This document shows, in pieces, positions 29,203-38,865 of a DNA stretch of 50,002 bases. Within the stretch, counting starts at the first letter, position 1. Every line of letters begins with the position of its first letter. Origin of the DNA: Pseudomonas sp. (lineage in GTDB: Bacteria > Pseudomonadota > Gammaproteobacteria > Pseudomonadales > Pseudomonadaceae); NCBI RefSeq assembly GCF_030690725.1, contig NZ_JAUYGD010000014.1, forward strand, positions 1 to 50,002, in the 5' to 3' direction. The position numbers and the translations under genes are program-made. The notes under the pieces were generated by a model that did no database searches, was not told where the DNA came from, and saw only the letters and a program-made list of their open reading frames with translations.

Positions 29203-30681
29203 ATGACCCGCGAAGAATTTCTGCGTTTAGCCGCTGCCGGCTATAACCGCATTCCTGTTGCCTGCGAAACCCTGGTGGATTTCGACACCCCGCTGTCGAT
29301 CTACCTGAAGTTGGCCGATGAGGCCAATACCTACCTGCTCGAATCCGTCCAAGGCGGCGAGAAGTGGGGGCGTTACTCCATCATCGGCCTGCCGGCCCGC
29401 ACTGTGCTGCGGGCTTATGGCCATGAAGTACTGATCAGTGTCGACGGCGTCGAGGTCGAGCGCCACCAGTGCGAAGACCCTCTGGCCTTTGTCGAACAGT
29501 TCCAGGCGCGCTACAAGGTGCCAACCCTGCCGGGTCTGCCGCGTTTTAACGGCGGCCTGGTGGGCTACTTCGGTTATGACAGCGTGCGTTATGTCGAGCC
29601 CAAGCTGGCCAAAGGCGTAAATCCCGATGCATTGGGCACGCCCGACATCCTATTGATGGTCTCCGATGCGGTGGTGGTGTTCGACAACCTGGCCGGTAAG
29701 ATGCACGCCATCGTCCTTGCCGATCCGGCCCAGGCCGATGCGCTGGAACAGGGCCAGGCGCGCCTGCAGGAGATCCTGCACAAGCTGCGTCAGCCCATCA
29801 CCCCGCGTCTGGGCGTGGACCTGGCCGCTCCGGCGGGTGCCGAGCCGGATTTCATTTCCAGCTTTAAACGCGATGACTATGAAAATGCGGTCAAGGCGAT
29901 CAAGGAGTACATCCTCGCCGGCGACTGTATGCAGGTGGTGATCTCCCAGCGCATGTCGATCCCGTTCAAGGCCGCGCCGATTGATCTGTACCGCGCGCTG
30001 CGCTGCATCAACCCAACGCCCTATATGTACTTCTTCAACTTCGGCGACTTCCATGTGGTCGGCAGTTCGCCAGAAGTGCTGGTGCGTCTGGAGGACGGCC
30101 TGGTCACGGTGCGGCCGATTGCCGGCACCCGCCCGCGTGGTGCCAGCGAAGAAGCTGACCTGGCCCTGGAAGAGGATCTGCTGTCCGATGCCAAGGAAGT
30201 CGCCGAGCATCTGATGCTGATCGACCTGGGCCGCAACGATGTCGGTCGGGTTGCCAGCACCGGCAGCGTCAAGCTCACCGAGAAGATGGTGATCGAGCGC
30301 TACTCCAACGTCATGCATATCGTCTCCAACGTCACCGGCCAGCTCAAGCAGGGTCTGACCGCGATGGACGCGCTACGCGCCATTCTGCCGGCAGGCACTC
30401 TGTCCGGTGCGCCGAAGATTCGCGCGATGGAAATTATCGATGAGCTGGAACCGGTCAAGCGCGGCGTCTACGGCGGCGCGGTGGGCTACCTGGCCTGGAA
30501 CGGCAATATGGACACCGCCATCGCCATCCGCACTGCGGTAATCAAGGACGGCGAGCTGCACGTGCAGGCCGGTGCCGGCATTGTTGCCGACTCGGTGCCG
30601 GCCCTGGAATGGGAAGAAACCCTGAACAAGCGTCGCGCCATGTTCCGCGCCGTCGCCCTCGCCGAACAGACTGCCGAATAA
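29203..30681 (+). CDS. trpE: Anthranilate synthase component I TrpE
   Basis: Converts chorismate to anthranilate with ammonia supplied by TrpG; first committed step to tryptophan. The ATG at 29203 (GAGG eight bases upstream) gives [18 protein letters not shown], as in other Pseudomonas. The feedback-binding LLES element is present near residue 45 and the chorismate-binding core has [21 protein letters not shown] and the [16 protein letters not shown] stretch. 492 residues, normal. Followed after 11 bp by trpG, so trpEGDC forms one unit here. Confidence 0.97.
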   Translation: MTREEFLRLAAAGYNRIPVACETLVDFDTPLSIYLKLADEANTYLLESVQGGEKWGRYSIIGLPARTVLRAYGHEVLISVDGVEVERHQCEDPLAFVEQFQARYKVPTLPGLPRFNGGLVGYFGYDSVRYVEPKLAKGVNPDALGTPDILLMVSDAVVVFDNLAGKMHAIVLADPAQADALEQGQARLQEILHKLRQPITPRLGVDLAAPAGAEPDFISSFKRDDYENAVKAIKEYILAGDCMQVVISQRMSIPFKAAPIDLYRALRCINPTPYMYFFNFGDFHVVGSSPEVLVRLEDGLVTVRPIAGTRPRGASEEADLALEEDLLSDAKEVAEHLMLIDLGRNDVGRVASTGSVKLTEKMVIERYSNVMHIVSNVTGQLKQGLTAMDALRAILPAGTLSGAPKIRAMEIIDELEPVKRGVYGGAVGYLAWNGNMDTAIAIRTAVIKDGELHVQAGAGIVADSVPALEWEETLNKRRAMFRAVALAEQTAE

Positions 30682-30692
30682 GGGGTTGCGCC

Positions 30693-31286
30693 ATGCTTTT
30701 GATGATCGATAACTACGACTCCTTCACCTACAACGTGGTGCAGTACCTGGGTGAGCTGGGCGCCGATGTGCACGTGATCCGCAATGATGAACTGTCGATT
30801 GCCGAGATCGAAGCGCTCAAGCCCGAGCGCATCGTGGTCTCGCCCGGCCCTTGCACGCCGACCGAAGCCGGGGTGTCTATCGAGGCCATTCTGCATTTCG
30901 CCGGCAAGCTGCCTATTCTCGGTGTGTGCCTCGGCCACCAGAGTATCGGCCAGGCCTTCGGCGGCGATGTAGTGCGTGCACGTCAGGTGATGCACGGCAA
31001 GACCAGTCCGGTATTCCATAAGGACCTGGGCGTATTTGCCGGCCTGAACAACCCGTTGACCGTAACCCGCTACCATTCCCTGGTGGTCAAGCGCGAAACC
31101 CTGCCGGACTGCCTGGAAATCACCGCCTGGACTCAGCACGAGGATGGCTCGGTGGACGAAATTATGGGCCTGCGCCACAAGACCCTGCATATCGAGGGCG
31201 TGCAGTTCCACCCTGAGTCGATTCTTACCGAACAGGGCCATGAGCTGTTTGCCAACTTCCTCAAACAACAAGGAGGCCTGCGCTGA
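30693..31286 (+). CDS. trpG: Anthranilate synthase component II TrpG (glutamine amidotransferase)
   Basis: Releases ammonia from glutamine for TrpE. Class I amidotransferase with the nucleophile Cys79 in [10 protein letters not shown], the oxyanion loop [10 protein letters not shown] and the catalytic His-Glu pair in QFHPESILT. The ATG at 30693 follows AAGGGG; an open frame from 30609 inside trpE is not used. 197 residues. Its TGA shares one base with the trpD ATG. Confidence 0.97.
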   Translation: MLLMIDNYDSFTYNVVQYLGELGADVHVIRNDELSIAEIEALKPERIVVSPGPCTPTEAGVSIEAILHFAGKLPILGVCLGHQSIGQAFGGDVVRARQVMHGKTSPVFHKDLGVFAGLNNPLTVTRYHSLVVKRETLPDCLEITAWTQHEDGSVDEIMGLRHKTLHIEGVQFHPESILTEQGHELFANFLKQQGGLR

Positions 31287-32335
31287 TGAATATCAAGGAA
31301 GCCCTTAACCGGGTGGTCAGCCAGCTCGATCTGTCGACCGAAGAAATGCAGAGCGTGATGCGCGAGATCATGACCGGCCAGTGCACGGATGCGCAGATCG
31401 GCGCCTTCCTGATGGGCATGCGCATGAAGAGCGAGACCATCGACGAAATCGTCGGTGCGGTCTCGGTGATGCGTGAGCTGGCCAGCCATGTCCACCTGCA
31501 GACCCTCGACCACGTGGTCGACGTGGTTGGCACCGGTGGCGATGGCGCGAATATCTTCAATGTGTCGACCGCTGCGAGCTTTGTCGTCGCCGCCGCTGGC
31601 GGCAAGGTGGCCAAGCACGGTAACCGCGCAGTATCCGGCAAGAGCGGCAGTGCCGATCTGCTTGAGGCTGCCGGTATCTACCTGAGCCTGACGCCGGAGC
31701 AAGTGGCGCGCTGCATCGAGAATGTCGGCGTCGGTTTTATGTTTGCCCAGGTGCATCATTCGGCGATGAAGTACGCAGCGGTGCCGCGCCGTGAACTGGG
31801 CCTGCGCACCATCTTCAATATGCTCGGCCCGCTGACCAACCCGGCCGGGGTCAAGCATCAGGTGGTCGGCGTGTTCAGCCAAGCGCTCTGCCGACCGCTG
31901 GCCGAGGTGCTCAAGCGCCTGGGCAGCCAACATATCCTGGTGGTGCATTCGCGCGATGGCCTGGATGAGTTCAGCCTCGCCGCCGCGACCCATGTGGCGG
32001 AACTGAAGGATGGCCAGATCACTGAGTACGAAGTGCTGCCGGAAGACCTCGGGCTGAAGAGCCAGAGTCTGATTGGTCTGGCAGTGGAAAGCCCGGAGGC
32101 CTCGCTGGCGCTGATCCGCGATGCCCTGAGCAAACGCAAGACCGACGCCGGGCAGAAGGCCGCCGATATGATCGTGCTGAATGCCGGCGCAGCGCTGTAT
32201 GCGGCTGACCTGGCTGCTAGCCTCAAAGAAGGCGTGCAACTGGCCCATGACGCCTTGCACACCGGGCTGGCCTGGGAGAAATTGCAGGAGTTGGTGTCCT
32301 TTACCGCCGTATTCAAAGAGGAGAATGCCGGGTGA
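31286..32335 (+). CDS. trpD: Anthranilate phosphoribosyltransferase TrpD
   Basis: Joins anthranilate and PRPP. The PRPP-binding [33 protein letters not shown] and the anthranilate-site LGPLTNPAG are intact. 349 residues, normal. The start overlaps the trpG stop by one base (TGATG) and the stop overlaps trpC by 4 bp. Confidence 0.98.
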   Translation: MNIKEALNRVVSQLDLSTEEMQSVMREIMTGQCTDAQIGAFLMGMRMKSETIDEIVGAVSVMRELASHVHLQTLDHVVDVVGTGGDGANIFNVSTAASFVVAAAGGKVAKHGNRAVSGKSGSADLLEAAGIYLSLTPEQVARCIENVGVGFMFAQVHHSAMKYAAVPRRELGLRTIFNMLGPLTNPAGVKHQVVGVFSQALCRPLAEVLKRLGSQHILVVHSRDGLDEFSLAAATHVAELKDGQITEYEVLPEDLGLKSQSLIGLAVESPEASLALIRDALSKRKTDAGQKAADMIVLNAGAALYAADLAASLKEGVQLAHDALHTGLAWEKLQELVSFTAVFKEENAG

Positions 32336-33168
32336 GTATTCCAACCGTTCTGGAGAAGATTCTCGCGCGCAAGGCAGAGGAAGTGGCGGCTCGCCGCAGT
32401 ATCGTCAGCCTGGCTGAAATCGAGCAGCACGCCCGCAGTGCTGATCCGGTGCGCGGTTTTGCCGAAGCGCTGATCAGCCAGGCCAAGCGCAAACAGCCGG
32501 CGGTGATCGCCGAGATCAAGAAGGCCTCGCCGAGCAAGGGCGTGCTGCGCGAAAACTTCGTCGCGGCCGAGATTGCCCAGAGTTATCAGGCCGGCGGCGC
32601 TACCTGTCTGTCAGTGCTGACCGATGTCGACTTCTTTCAGGGCGCGGATCGCTACCTGCAGGAAGCCCGTGCGGCCTGCTCGCTACCGGTGATTCGCAAG
32701 GACTTTATGATCGATCCCTATCAGATCGTTGAAGCCCGTGCCCTGGGTGCCGACTGCGTGCTACTGATCGTCTCGGCCCTGGAAGACGCGCAAATGGTCG
32801 AGTTGGCGGCGACTGCCAAGGCATTCGATCTCGATGTGCTGGTGGAGGTGCACGACGGCGATGAGCTGGAGCGCGCACTGAAAACCCTGGATACGCCGCT
32901 GGTGGGCATCAACAACCGCAACTTGCACACCTTCGAACTCAGCCTGGAAACCACCCTCGACCTGTTGCCGCGCATTCCCCGCGATCGTCTGGTGGTGACC
33001 GAGAGCGGCATCCTCAACCGTGCCGATGTCGAGTTGATGGAAATCAGCGAGGTGTATGCCTTTCTGGTCGGCGAGGCGTTTATGCGCGCCGATAATCCGG
33101 GGGCTGAGCTGGAGCGTTTGTTCTTCCCCGAGCGCAAGCGGGTGATTGCTGCGCCTGATGTGGACTGA
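32332..33168 (+). CDS. trpC: Indole-3-glycerol phosphate synthase TrpC
   Basis: Closes the indole ring from CdRP. Monofunctional TIM barrel, not fused to TrpF, 278 residues. Catalytic residues are in [10 protein letters not shown] (Lys), [25 protein letters not shown] and [11 protein letters not shown] start with a 4-bp overlap to trpD. Last gene of the operon before a strong bidirectional terminator. Confidence 0.98.
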   Translation: MSIPTVLEKILARKAEEVAARRSIVSLAEIEQHARSADPVRGFAEALISQAKRKQPAVIAEIKKASPSKGVLRENFVAAEIAQSYQAGGATCLSVLTDVDFFQGADRYLQEARAACSLPVIRKDFMIDPYQIVEARALGADCVLLIVSALEDAQMVELAATAKAFDLDVLVEVHDGDELERALKTLDTPLVGINNRNLHTFELSLETTLDLLPRIPRDRLVVTESGILNRADVELMEISEVYAFLVGEAFMRADNPGAELERLFFPERKRVIAAPDVD

Positions 33169-33182
33169 TACCACCAAGCCAT

Positions 33183-33212
33183 AAAAAAGCCGACGCATGC
33201 GTCGGCTTTTTT
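33183..33212. terminator. Bidirectional terminator between trpC and vfr
   Basis: A perfect 30-base palindrome: six A, AGCC-type 9-bp GC-rich arm (GCCGACGCA), its complement and six T. It serves the convergent trpC and vfr transcripts from either side. Confidence 0.92.
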
Positions 33213-33230
33213 ACGTTTACAGCATGCGGT

Positions 33231-33875
33231 TTAGCGCGTGCCGAACACCACCATGGTTTTGCCTTTGACGTTGACCAGGCCCTGTTCTTCCAGGGCCTTG
33301 AGTACGCGGCCAACCATCTCGCGGGAACAGCCAACGATGCGGCCGATTTCCTGGCGGGTGATCTTGATTTGCATGCCATCAGGATGGGTCATGGCGTCGG
33401 GTTGCTTGCACAGATCGAGGAGAGTGCGGGCAACACGGCCAGTGACATCGAGGAAGGCCAGGTCGCCGACTTTGCGCGTGGTGTTGCGCAGACGCTCGGC
33501 CATCTGGCTGCCCAGGGCGTAGAGGATGTCCGGGTCCTGTTGGGTCAGCTCGCGGAATTTGGCGTAGCTCAGCTCCGCCACTTCGCACTCGGTCTTGGCG
33601 CGCACCCAGGCGCTGCGTTCTTTCTCGGTACCGTCCTTTTCGAACAGACCCATTTCCCCGAAGAAATCGCCGGAGTTGAGGTAAGCGATGATCATTTCAC
33701 GACCATCATCGTCTTCGATCAGGATAGTGACCGACCCTTTGACGATGAAGAACAGCGTTTCGCAGCGATCGCCCGCATAGATGATGGTGCTCTTGGCGGT
33801 GTAGCGACGGCGGTGGCAATGCGCGAGAAGCTTGTCGAGATTTTTTATTTTAGGTGTGAGGGTAATAGCTACCAT
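33231..33875 (-). CDS. vfr: Vfr, cAMP-responsive CRP-family regulator
   Basis: Global transcription factor that, with cAMP, activates virulence, type IV pilus and type III secretion genes in P. aeruginosa. 214 residues beginning [25 protein letters not shown], nearly the P. aeruginosa sequence. The cAMP pocket [11 protein letters not shown] and ERSAWVRA, the dimer helix and the winged-helix motif [20 protein letters not shown] are intact. Divergent from an OsmC-like gene, the same pairing as crp-yhfA in E. coli. Confidence 0.97.
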   Translation of the reverse strand: MVAITLTPKIKNLDKLLAHCHRRRYTAKSTIIYAGDRCETLFFIVKGSVTILIEDDDGREMIIAYLNSGDFFGEMGLFEKDGTEKERSAWVRAKTECEVAELSYAKFRELTQQDPDILYALGSQMAERLRNTTRKVGDLAFLDVTGRVARTLLDLCKQPDAMTHPDGMQIKITRQEIGRIVGCSREMVGRVLKALEEQGLVNVKGKTMVVFGTR

Positions 33876-34108
33876 GCCTGAATCCCGAATTTATAAAGGT
33901 AAGCCGTTGTGCGGCTGAAGTTCTAATAATAGTTATCTGTACAAGTGTGCCAGTAATTAGCTATCAGCTTAACCACCAGTCCAAGACTAGGTGTTGTTTT
34001 GCGACTTGGCTAACACTCAGCGGCGAGCTTTTGGCTCTCTTGGCACCCAAAGAGCTTGTAACGGTGCTGTGCTAAGCTGCTTTCCTTTTTAACAGCGGAG
34101 CCCGAGTA

Positions 34109-34534
34109 ATGAAAGCGCGTATTCAGTGGGCTGGCGAAGCCCTGTTTATCGGTGAGTCGGGCAGCGGCCATGCGGTGGTAATGGACGGCCCGCCAGAGAG
34201 CGGTGGACGCAACCTGGGTGTGCGCCCGATGGAGATGGTGTTGATCGGTTTGGGCGGTTGCAGCAATTTCGATGTGGTCAGCATCCTGAAAAAATCCCGC
34301 CAGGCGGTAGAGAGCTGTGAAGCCTTTCTGGAAGCTGAACGCGCCACCGAAGAGCCCAAGGTATTCACCAAGATTCACCTGCACTTCGTGGTCAAGGGCC
34401 GTGGTTTGAAGGAGGCTCAGGTCAAGCGTGCGGTTGAACTGTCGGCCGAGAAATACTGCTCGGCCTCAATCATGCTGGGTCGTGGTGGCGTCGAGATCAC
34501 CCATGACTACGAGATTATCGAGCTGGGCGCGTAA
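34109..34534 (+). CDS. OsmC family protein (YhfA-like)
   Basis: Member of the OsmC/Ohr thiol-peroxidase fold. The two conserved cysteines are at 51 (GLGGCSNFD) and about 113 (EKYCSASIM), so thiol-based peroxide reduction is plausible, though the YhfA branch has no assigned substrate. 141 residues, starting after a GGAG site. The 233 bp between it and vfr are AT-richer than the surroundings and should hold both promoters; I see no hexamer pair clear enough to name. Confidence 0.92.
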   Translation: MKARIQWAGEALFIGESGSGHAVVMDGPPESGGRNLGVRPMEMVLIGLGGCSNFDVVSILKKSRQAVESCEAFLEAERATEEPKVFTKIHLHFVVKGRGLKEAQVKRAVELSAEKYCSASIMLGRGGVEITHDYEIIELGA

Positions 34535-34560
34535 ACCGCAGCAGATATCCCACGATATGA

Positions 34561-34584
34561 AAAAGGGCACCGCGGTGCCCTTTT
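34561..34584. terminator. Bidirectional terminator between the osmC-like gene and coq7
   Basis: AAAAGGGCACC-GC-GGTGCCCTTTT is an 11-bp perfect stem flanked by A and T runs, placed between two convergent genes. Confidence 0.9.
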
Positions 34585-34603
34585 CTGTGCCTGTGAATTA
34601 GCC

Positions 34604-35251
34604 CTAGACCCGGTAGGTAGTGCTGGTCATCACCTTGGCCAGCAAGCTCATGCCGAACTTTACCGGTGCCGGGAAGCGCAGGCCGCCGGCATCCAGGGCG
34701 TTGCAGGCATGCTGTTCTTCATCGATGCGCATCTGTTCGAGAATCGCGCGGGATTTCTGGTCTTCCAGCGGAATCTGCTGCAGGTGTTCATCGAGGTGTT
34801 TGACCACCTGGTCTTCGGTGGCGGCAACAAAGCCCAGACTGATCTTGTCGCTGATCAACCCGGCGGCCGCGCCGACACCAAAGGACAAACCGTAGAACAG
34901 CGGGTTGAGGATGCTCGGTTGGCTGCCCAGCTGGCGGATACGCTGCTCACACCAGGCCAGATGGTCGATTTCCTCATCGGCCGCATGTTCCATGGCTTTG
35001 CGCACTTGCGGCAGTTTGGCAGTCAGGGCCTGGCCCTGGTACAGCGCCTGGGCGCAGACCTCGCCTGTGTGGTTGATGCGCATCAAGCCGGCGACATGCT
35101 GTGCCTGCTGTTCATCCAGCTCGGCTTCTGGTTGCACGATGGCCGGTGATGGCCGGCTTGGCTGGCCGCTAAAGGGCAGCAGAGTGCGCAGCGCGGCATC
35201 GGCTTGCAGTAACAGGCGATCAACGGGGGAAAAGTGACGTTCGCTGGCCAT
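34604..35251 (-). CDS. coq7: 2-polyprenyl-3-methyl-6-methoxy-1,4-benzoquinol hydroxylase Coq7
   Basis: Di-iron hydroxylase of ubiquinone synthesis (the Coq7 type used by Pseudomonas in place of UbiF). Ferritin-like helices carry the iron ligands [23 protein letters not shown] and DEEQHA. 215 residues starting after a strong GGAGG. In P. aeruginosa speD lies between this gene and the OsmC-like gene; it is absent here. Confidence 0.97.
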   Translation of the reverse strand: MASERHFSPVDRLLLQADAALRTLLPFSGQPSRPSPAIVQPEAELDEQQAQHVAGLMRINHTGEVCAQALYQGQALTAKLPQVRKAMEHAADEEIDHLAWCEQRIRQLGSQPSILNPLFYGLSFGVGAAAGLISDKISLGFVAATEDQVVKHLDEHLQQIPLEDQKSRAILEQMRIDEEQHACNALDAGGLRFPAPVKFGMSLLAKVMTSTTYRV

Positions 35252-35317
35252 AGGGACCTCCGGCGATGACTACGGCGGCCAGTTTACTGCAAACACGGGC
35301 CGTCGGCTTGATCGAGA

Positions 35318-36151
35318 TCAGGGCAGCTCGCGCAGCACACGAAAACCCAGAGCATAGTCTTTGTGCTGCGGCTGTTTCATATCGCGCTGGCTGCTGCGCA
35401 GGTAGCTCGGGCCGCTGTTCCAGGCGCCGCCGCGCACCACCCGCGGGCTTTTGTCGAGCAGGCTGGCCGCCTGTTGCTCGCTGCCGTCAAAGGGGCTGGC
35501 AAAGCGCGAGGCGGTCCATTCCCAGACATTACCGGCGGTGTCATGCAGACCGAAGGCATTGGCAGCGAACTGGCCAACGCGCTCGGTCTTGCTCTGAATC
35601 AGCCTCGAGGTGGCGCAGCCACGGCAATGCGCGCGGGGCCGGGTTTCCGGGCTGTCGAGCTGCTCGCCCCACCAGTAGTAGCTGTCACTGCCAGCACGGG
35701 CGGCGTACTCCCACTCGGCTTCGGTGGGCAGCCGATAACGCTGGCCGGTGACCTTCGACAGCCATTGGCTGTAGGCCTGAGCCTGGTGCCAGGACACATG
35801 GATCACCGGCCGCTGCGCCGACAGCCCCCAGCCCTCGTTGTCCGGCATTGCTGTGGCGGTGGCGTCGGCATACTGCTGCCAGTCAGCGAAGCTGACTTCG
35901 TAGCGGCCGATGGCAAAGGGATGGCTGATCTCGATGGGTGTCAGTGGCCGTTCGTTGTGATTGCCGCGGCCGCTGTGGTCACCGAGCAGATAGCGCCCGG
36001 CTGGCACCACAACCAGCTGCGGTCCTTGCTGGTCCTTGGGCAAGGCGTCGCTGAACACGCTGCCAGGCGTATGCGCTTGCGCGGGATTGCCAATCAGCAG
36101 GGCGAGCACGGTCAGCGCGCCGAGTAATGCACGACTCAACCCGGTGGCCAT
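35318..36151 (-). CDS. Exported SUMF1-fold protein (formylglycine-generating-enzyme-like, catalytic Cys pair absent)
   Basis: Signal peptide to about AQA (residue 26), then an FGE-sulfatase/SUMF1 domain with VVPAGRYLLGD, RPVIHVSWHQAQAYSQWLS, RLPTEAEWEYAARAG, GLHDTAGNVWEW, RVVRGGAWNSG and a final GFRVLREL. In true formylglycine-generating enzymes a Cys pair follows the GGS/A-W motif; here the equivalent positions are Ser246 and Leu251. A CRGC pair (176, 179) is instead present and may bind metal or form a disulfide. A sulfatase-activating role is therefore unlikely; the function is unknown. It overlaps the HIT gene by 16 bp. Confidence 0.85.
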   Translation of the reverse strand: MATGLSRALLGALTVLALLIGNPAQAHTPGSVFSDALPKDQQGPQLVVVPAGRYLLGDHSGRGNHNERPLTPIEISHPFAIGRYEVSFADWQQYADATATAMPDNEGWGLSAQRPVIHVSWHQAQAYSQWLSKVTGQRYRLPTEAEWEYAARAGSDSYYWWGEQLDSPETRPRAHCRGCATSRLIQSKTERVGQFAANAFGLHDTAGNVWEWTASRFASPFDGSEQQAASLLDKSPRVVRGGAWNSGPSYLRSSQRDMKQPQHKDYALGFRVLRELP

Positions 36152-36474
36152 GCCATCTGCCGCTGACCCAGTACGTGCATATGGATGTGGTGCACCGTCT
36201 GGCCGCCCAGGTCATTGCAGTTCATCACCACGCGAAAGCCTTCCTCGCAGCCTTGCTCCGTGGCCAGACGCTGTGCGGTGAAGAGAATATGCCCGGCCAG
36301 CGGCTTGTCCGCCTCACTCAGGTCATTGAGGGTGCTGATGTGTTTTTTCGGGATAACCAGAAAGTGCACCGGTGCCTGCGGGCCGATATCGTGAAAGGCA
36401 ATCACCTGATCGTCTTCATAAAGCTTGCGCGCCGGTATTGCACCAGCGACGATCTTGCAAAATAGACAGTCCAT
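36136..36474 (-). CDS. HIT-family nucleotide hydrolase (HinT-like)
   Basis: Histidine-triad protein, probably a purine nucleoside phosphoramidase such as HinT. Contains CLFCKIVAG at the start and the catalytic triad motif HHIHMHV near the C-terminus. 112 residues, normal. Start preceded by GGAGA. Transcribed with the SUMF1-fold gene, whose first codons it overlaps. Confidence 0.95.
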   Translation of the reverse strand: MDCLFCKIVAGAIPARKLYEDDQVIAFHDIGPQAPVHFLVIPKKHISTLNDLSEADKPLAGHILFTAQRLATEQGCEEGFRVVMNCNDLGGQTVHHIHMHVLGQRQMAWPPG

Positions 36475-36531
36475 GGACAGTCTCCTGGCCGGTATTTAAC
36501 GAGGCCCGAGTTTAGTGGACAAGGAGCGTGG

Positions 36532-38013
36532 GTGAAAAACGATATTCATGATCTGGGCTTGGTGCTGGATTCCAAGACCAAGCTGGTGCTGATCGAGTCC
36601 TGGGATGAGCTGCGGGTGTTGGAAACCCTGACCAGCCTTGCGGTGCGCCGCAGTCTTGGCTTGCAGCTGTGGTCGGTGACCGAGGGTTTGCAGCGTGTGG
36701 GATTTTCCATTCAGGAACCCGTCGACAGCGCCACCCTGGAGCCGGAAACCGCCCTGCGTCTGATCAAGGCTGACACTCAGCCGACGCTGTATGTGATGTG
36801 CGATCTGCATCCATTTCTTGAGGACAACCCCAAGCTGGTGCGTCTGCTCAAGGAAATCGCCATGAGCGAGCAGCCCAGCAAGCCGACGCTGGTGCTGGTT
36901 TCCCACGCCTGCAAATTGCCGCCGGAAGTGCAGCGCTATGCCTCGCGCTTCAGCCTGTCGCTGCCCTCCGAGGAAGAGCTGCTGGCGATTGTGCGCGATG
37001 AGGCCACTGCCTGGAGTGCACGTAACCGCAATGCCCGGGTGCGCACAGATAACCGCACCTTGCAGCAGGTGGTGAAGAATCTGCGCGGCCTCAGCCATGC
37101 CGAGGCCCGTGCGCTGGCGCGCAATGTGATCTGCGATGACGGCGCCATTACCCAGGAAGACCTGCCGGAGCTGAACAAGACCAAATTCAAGCTGCTCGAT
37201 CTCGATGGTGTGTTGAGTTTCGAATACGACACCGCACGGTTTGCCGAGGTCGGCGGGCTGAGCAACCTCAAGCGCTGGCTGGGTGATCGGCAGAGTATCT
37301 TTCTCGAAGGCAAAGGCGTTGATCTGCCCAAGGGTGTGCTGCTGGTAGGCGTACAGGGCGGCGGCAAGAGTCTGGCCGCCAAGGCTATCGCCGGTTTGTG
37401 GGGCTTACCTTTGCTGCGTCTGGACTTTGCCTGCCTGTACAACAAATTCTTCGGCGAGACCGAGCGCAACCTACGCGAAGCCTTGAAGCTTGCCGAGCAG
37501 ATGGCGCCCTGTGTGCTGTGGATGGACGAGATCGAGAAAGGCCTGGCCAGTGGTGATCACGATGGTGGCGTCAGTCAGCGGGTACTCGGCACTCTGCTGA
37601 CCTGGATGGCCGAACGCAAGGCGCCAGTATTTATGGTGGCCACCGCCAACGTGATTTCACGGCTACCGCCAGAGCTGGTGCGCAAGGGGCGTTTCGATGA
37701 GCTGTTCTTCGTCGACCTGCCGGATGCGGCGGTGCGGGGCGAGATCTTCCGTATTCACCTGGCGCGGCGTGAGCTGGAGGTGACGGGCTTCGATCTGACG
37801 CAGCTGGCGGCGGCTTGCGAAGGGTTTTCCGGCGCGGAGATCGAGCAGGCGGTGGTCAGTGCTCTGTATGCCGCGCAAGCCCAACAGCAAGCGGTCAATC
37901 AGACATTGCTGTTGCAGAGCATCCAGAGCACCGCACCGCTGTCGGTGGTGATGGCTGAAGATCTTGCCGCGCTGCGCGCCTGGGCTGATGGGCGCACGGT
38001 CAACGCCGGCTAG
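36532..38013 (+). CDS. Ycf46-like AAA+ ATPase
   Basis: AAA+ ATPase of the type annotated as Ycf46 in plastids and cyanobacteria; role in Pseudomonas unknown. The N-terminal 230 residues form a Rossmann-like region without a Walker motif (LVLIESWDE start), followed by an AAA core with Walker A GVQGGGKS (273-280), Walker [10 protein letters not shown] (327-335), sensor 1 in VATAN and the arginine finger stretch [10 protein letters not shown], then a C-terminal lid. GTG start at 36532 with AAGGAG five bases upstream. 493 residues. Its TAG stop abuts the complement of the SDR stop with no spacer. Confidence 0.9.
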   Translation: MKNDIHDLGLVLDSKTKLVLIESWDELRVLETLTSLAVRRSLGLQLWSVTEGLQRVGFSIQEPVDSATLEPETALRLIKADTQPTLYVMCDLHPFLEDNPKLVRLLKEIAMSEQPSKPTLVLVSHACKLPPEVQRYASRFSLSLPSEEELLAIVRDEATAWSARNRNARVRTDNRTLQQVVKNLRGLSHAEARALARNVICDDGAITQEDLPELNKTKFKLLDLDGVLSFEYDTARFAEVGGLSNLKRWLGDRQSIFLEGKGVDLPKGVLLVGVQGGGKSLAAKAIAGLWGLPLLRLDFACLYNKFFGETERNLREALKLAEQMAPCVLWMDEIEKGLASGDHDGGVSQRVLGTLLTWMAERKAPVFMVATANVISRLPPELVRKGRFDELFFVDLPDAAVRGEIFRIHLARRELEVTGFDLTQLAAACEGFSGAEIEQAVVSALYAAQAQQQAVNQTLLLQSIQSTAPLSVVMAEDLAALRAWADGRTVNAG

Positions 38014-38808
38014 CTACGCGGCCGGCTTGCCGAACTGGCGATTCAGCCGTGCGCTGATGCGCCGTACCAGCCAGCGCGGTCCCAGCCTAGGGCTAAGGGC
38101 GAGCAGGCGGTTACGCCAGCCGGGGATGATGATCGCGCGGTTTTTCTCCAGCGCCTTGACGGTGATGAGTGCCACTTCTTCGGCGCTCATCATCAGCTTG
38201 CTGCCCTGTAGTGCCTCACTGTTCATGCGTGCGGTGCGGAAAAACGCGCTGCGGGTTGGCCCCGGGCAGAGCACGGAGACTTTAACGCCGTATTCTTTAA
38301 GTTCTTCACGCAGGCCTTCGGAAAAGTGCAGCACATAGGCCTTGCTTGCGTAATAGTTGCTCATGCCCGGGCCGGGCTGAAAGCCGGCAACCGAGGCGAC
38401 GTTGAGAATCTGCCCGCTGCCTTGGCCGGCCATGATGGTCCCGATGGCGTGGCAGAGGCGGGCGAGTGCCAGGATATTCAGTTCGATCAGTTGCTGTTCG
38501 CGCGCCCAGTCCTGAGCTACGTAAGCGCCTGAGGTGCCGATGCCGGCATTGTTTACCAGCAGGTCGATGCTGCGCTCACCTTGCTCCAGCTCATGCAGCA
38601 GGCCGCTAACCTGCAGCGGCTGGCTGAGGTCGCAGACGCGAAACAGCACCTCTACGGAAAAACGTTGCGTCAGCTCGCAGGCAATGCTTTCCAGCGCATC
38701 GCGCTGGCGCGCCACCAGAATCAGATTGCGACCACGCCGGGCCAAGGCTTCCGCCAGGGCCAGGCCAATGCCGCTGGAGGCTCCGGTGATAAGCGCGTAA
38801 CGGGTCAT
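38014..38808 (-). CDS. Short-chain dehydrogenase/reductase
   Basis: Classical SDR with the cofactor motif TGASSGIG, NNAG, the catalytic Ser in NVASVAG and YYASK (Tyr-x-x-x-Lys). 264 residues from the ATG at 38808, which has GGAG six bases upstream; an upstream start would add 11 residues. A C-terminal extension rich in Arg and aromatic residues (LSPRLGPRWLVRRISARL) may contact the membrane. Substrate unknown. Confidence 0.93.
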   Translation of the reverse strand: MTRYALITGASSGIGLALAEALARRGRNLILVARQRDALESIACELTQRFSVEVLFRVCDLSQPLQVSGLLHELEQGERSIDLLVNNAGIGTSGAYVAQDWAREQQLIELNILALARLCHAIGTIMAGQGSGQILNVASVAGFQPGPGMSNYYASKAYVLHFSEGLREELKEYGVKVSVLCPGPTRSAFFRTARMNSEALQGSKLMMSAEEVALITVKALEKNRAIIIPGWRNRLLALSPRLGPRWLVRRISARLNRQFGKPAA

Positions 38809-38865
38809 AGGGTTCTCCGTGATGGGGCCTTTCGACCCCATGTACCGCGCAAGGTTGCGAGTGGA

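Noticed and set aside
38821..38848. Hairpin ATGGGG...CCCCAT between the DUF805 gene and the SDR gene
   Set aside because: Six-base stem, no T-tract, not convincing as a terminator or regulatory element.
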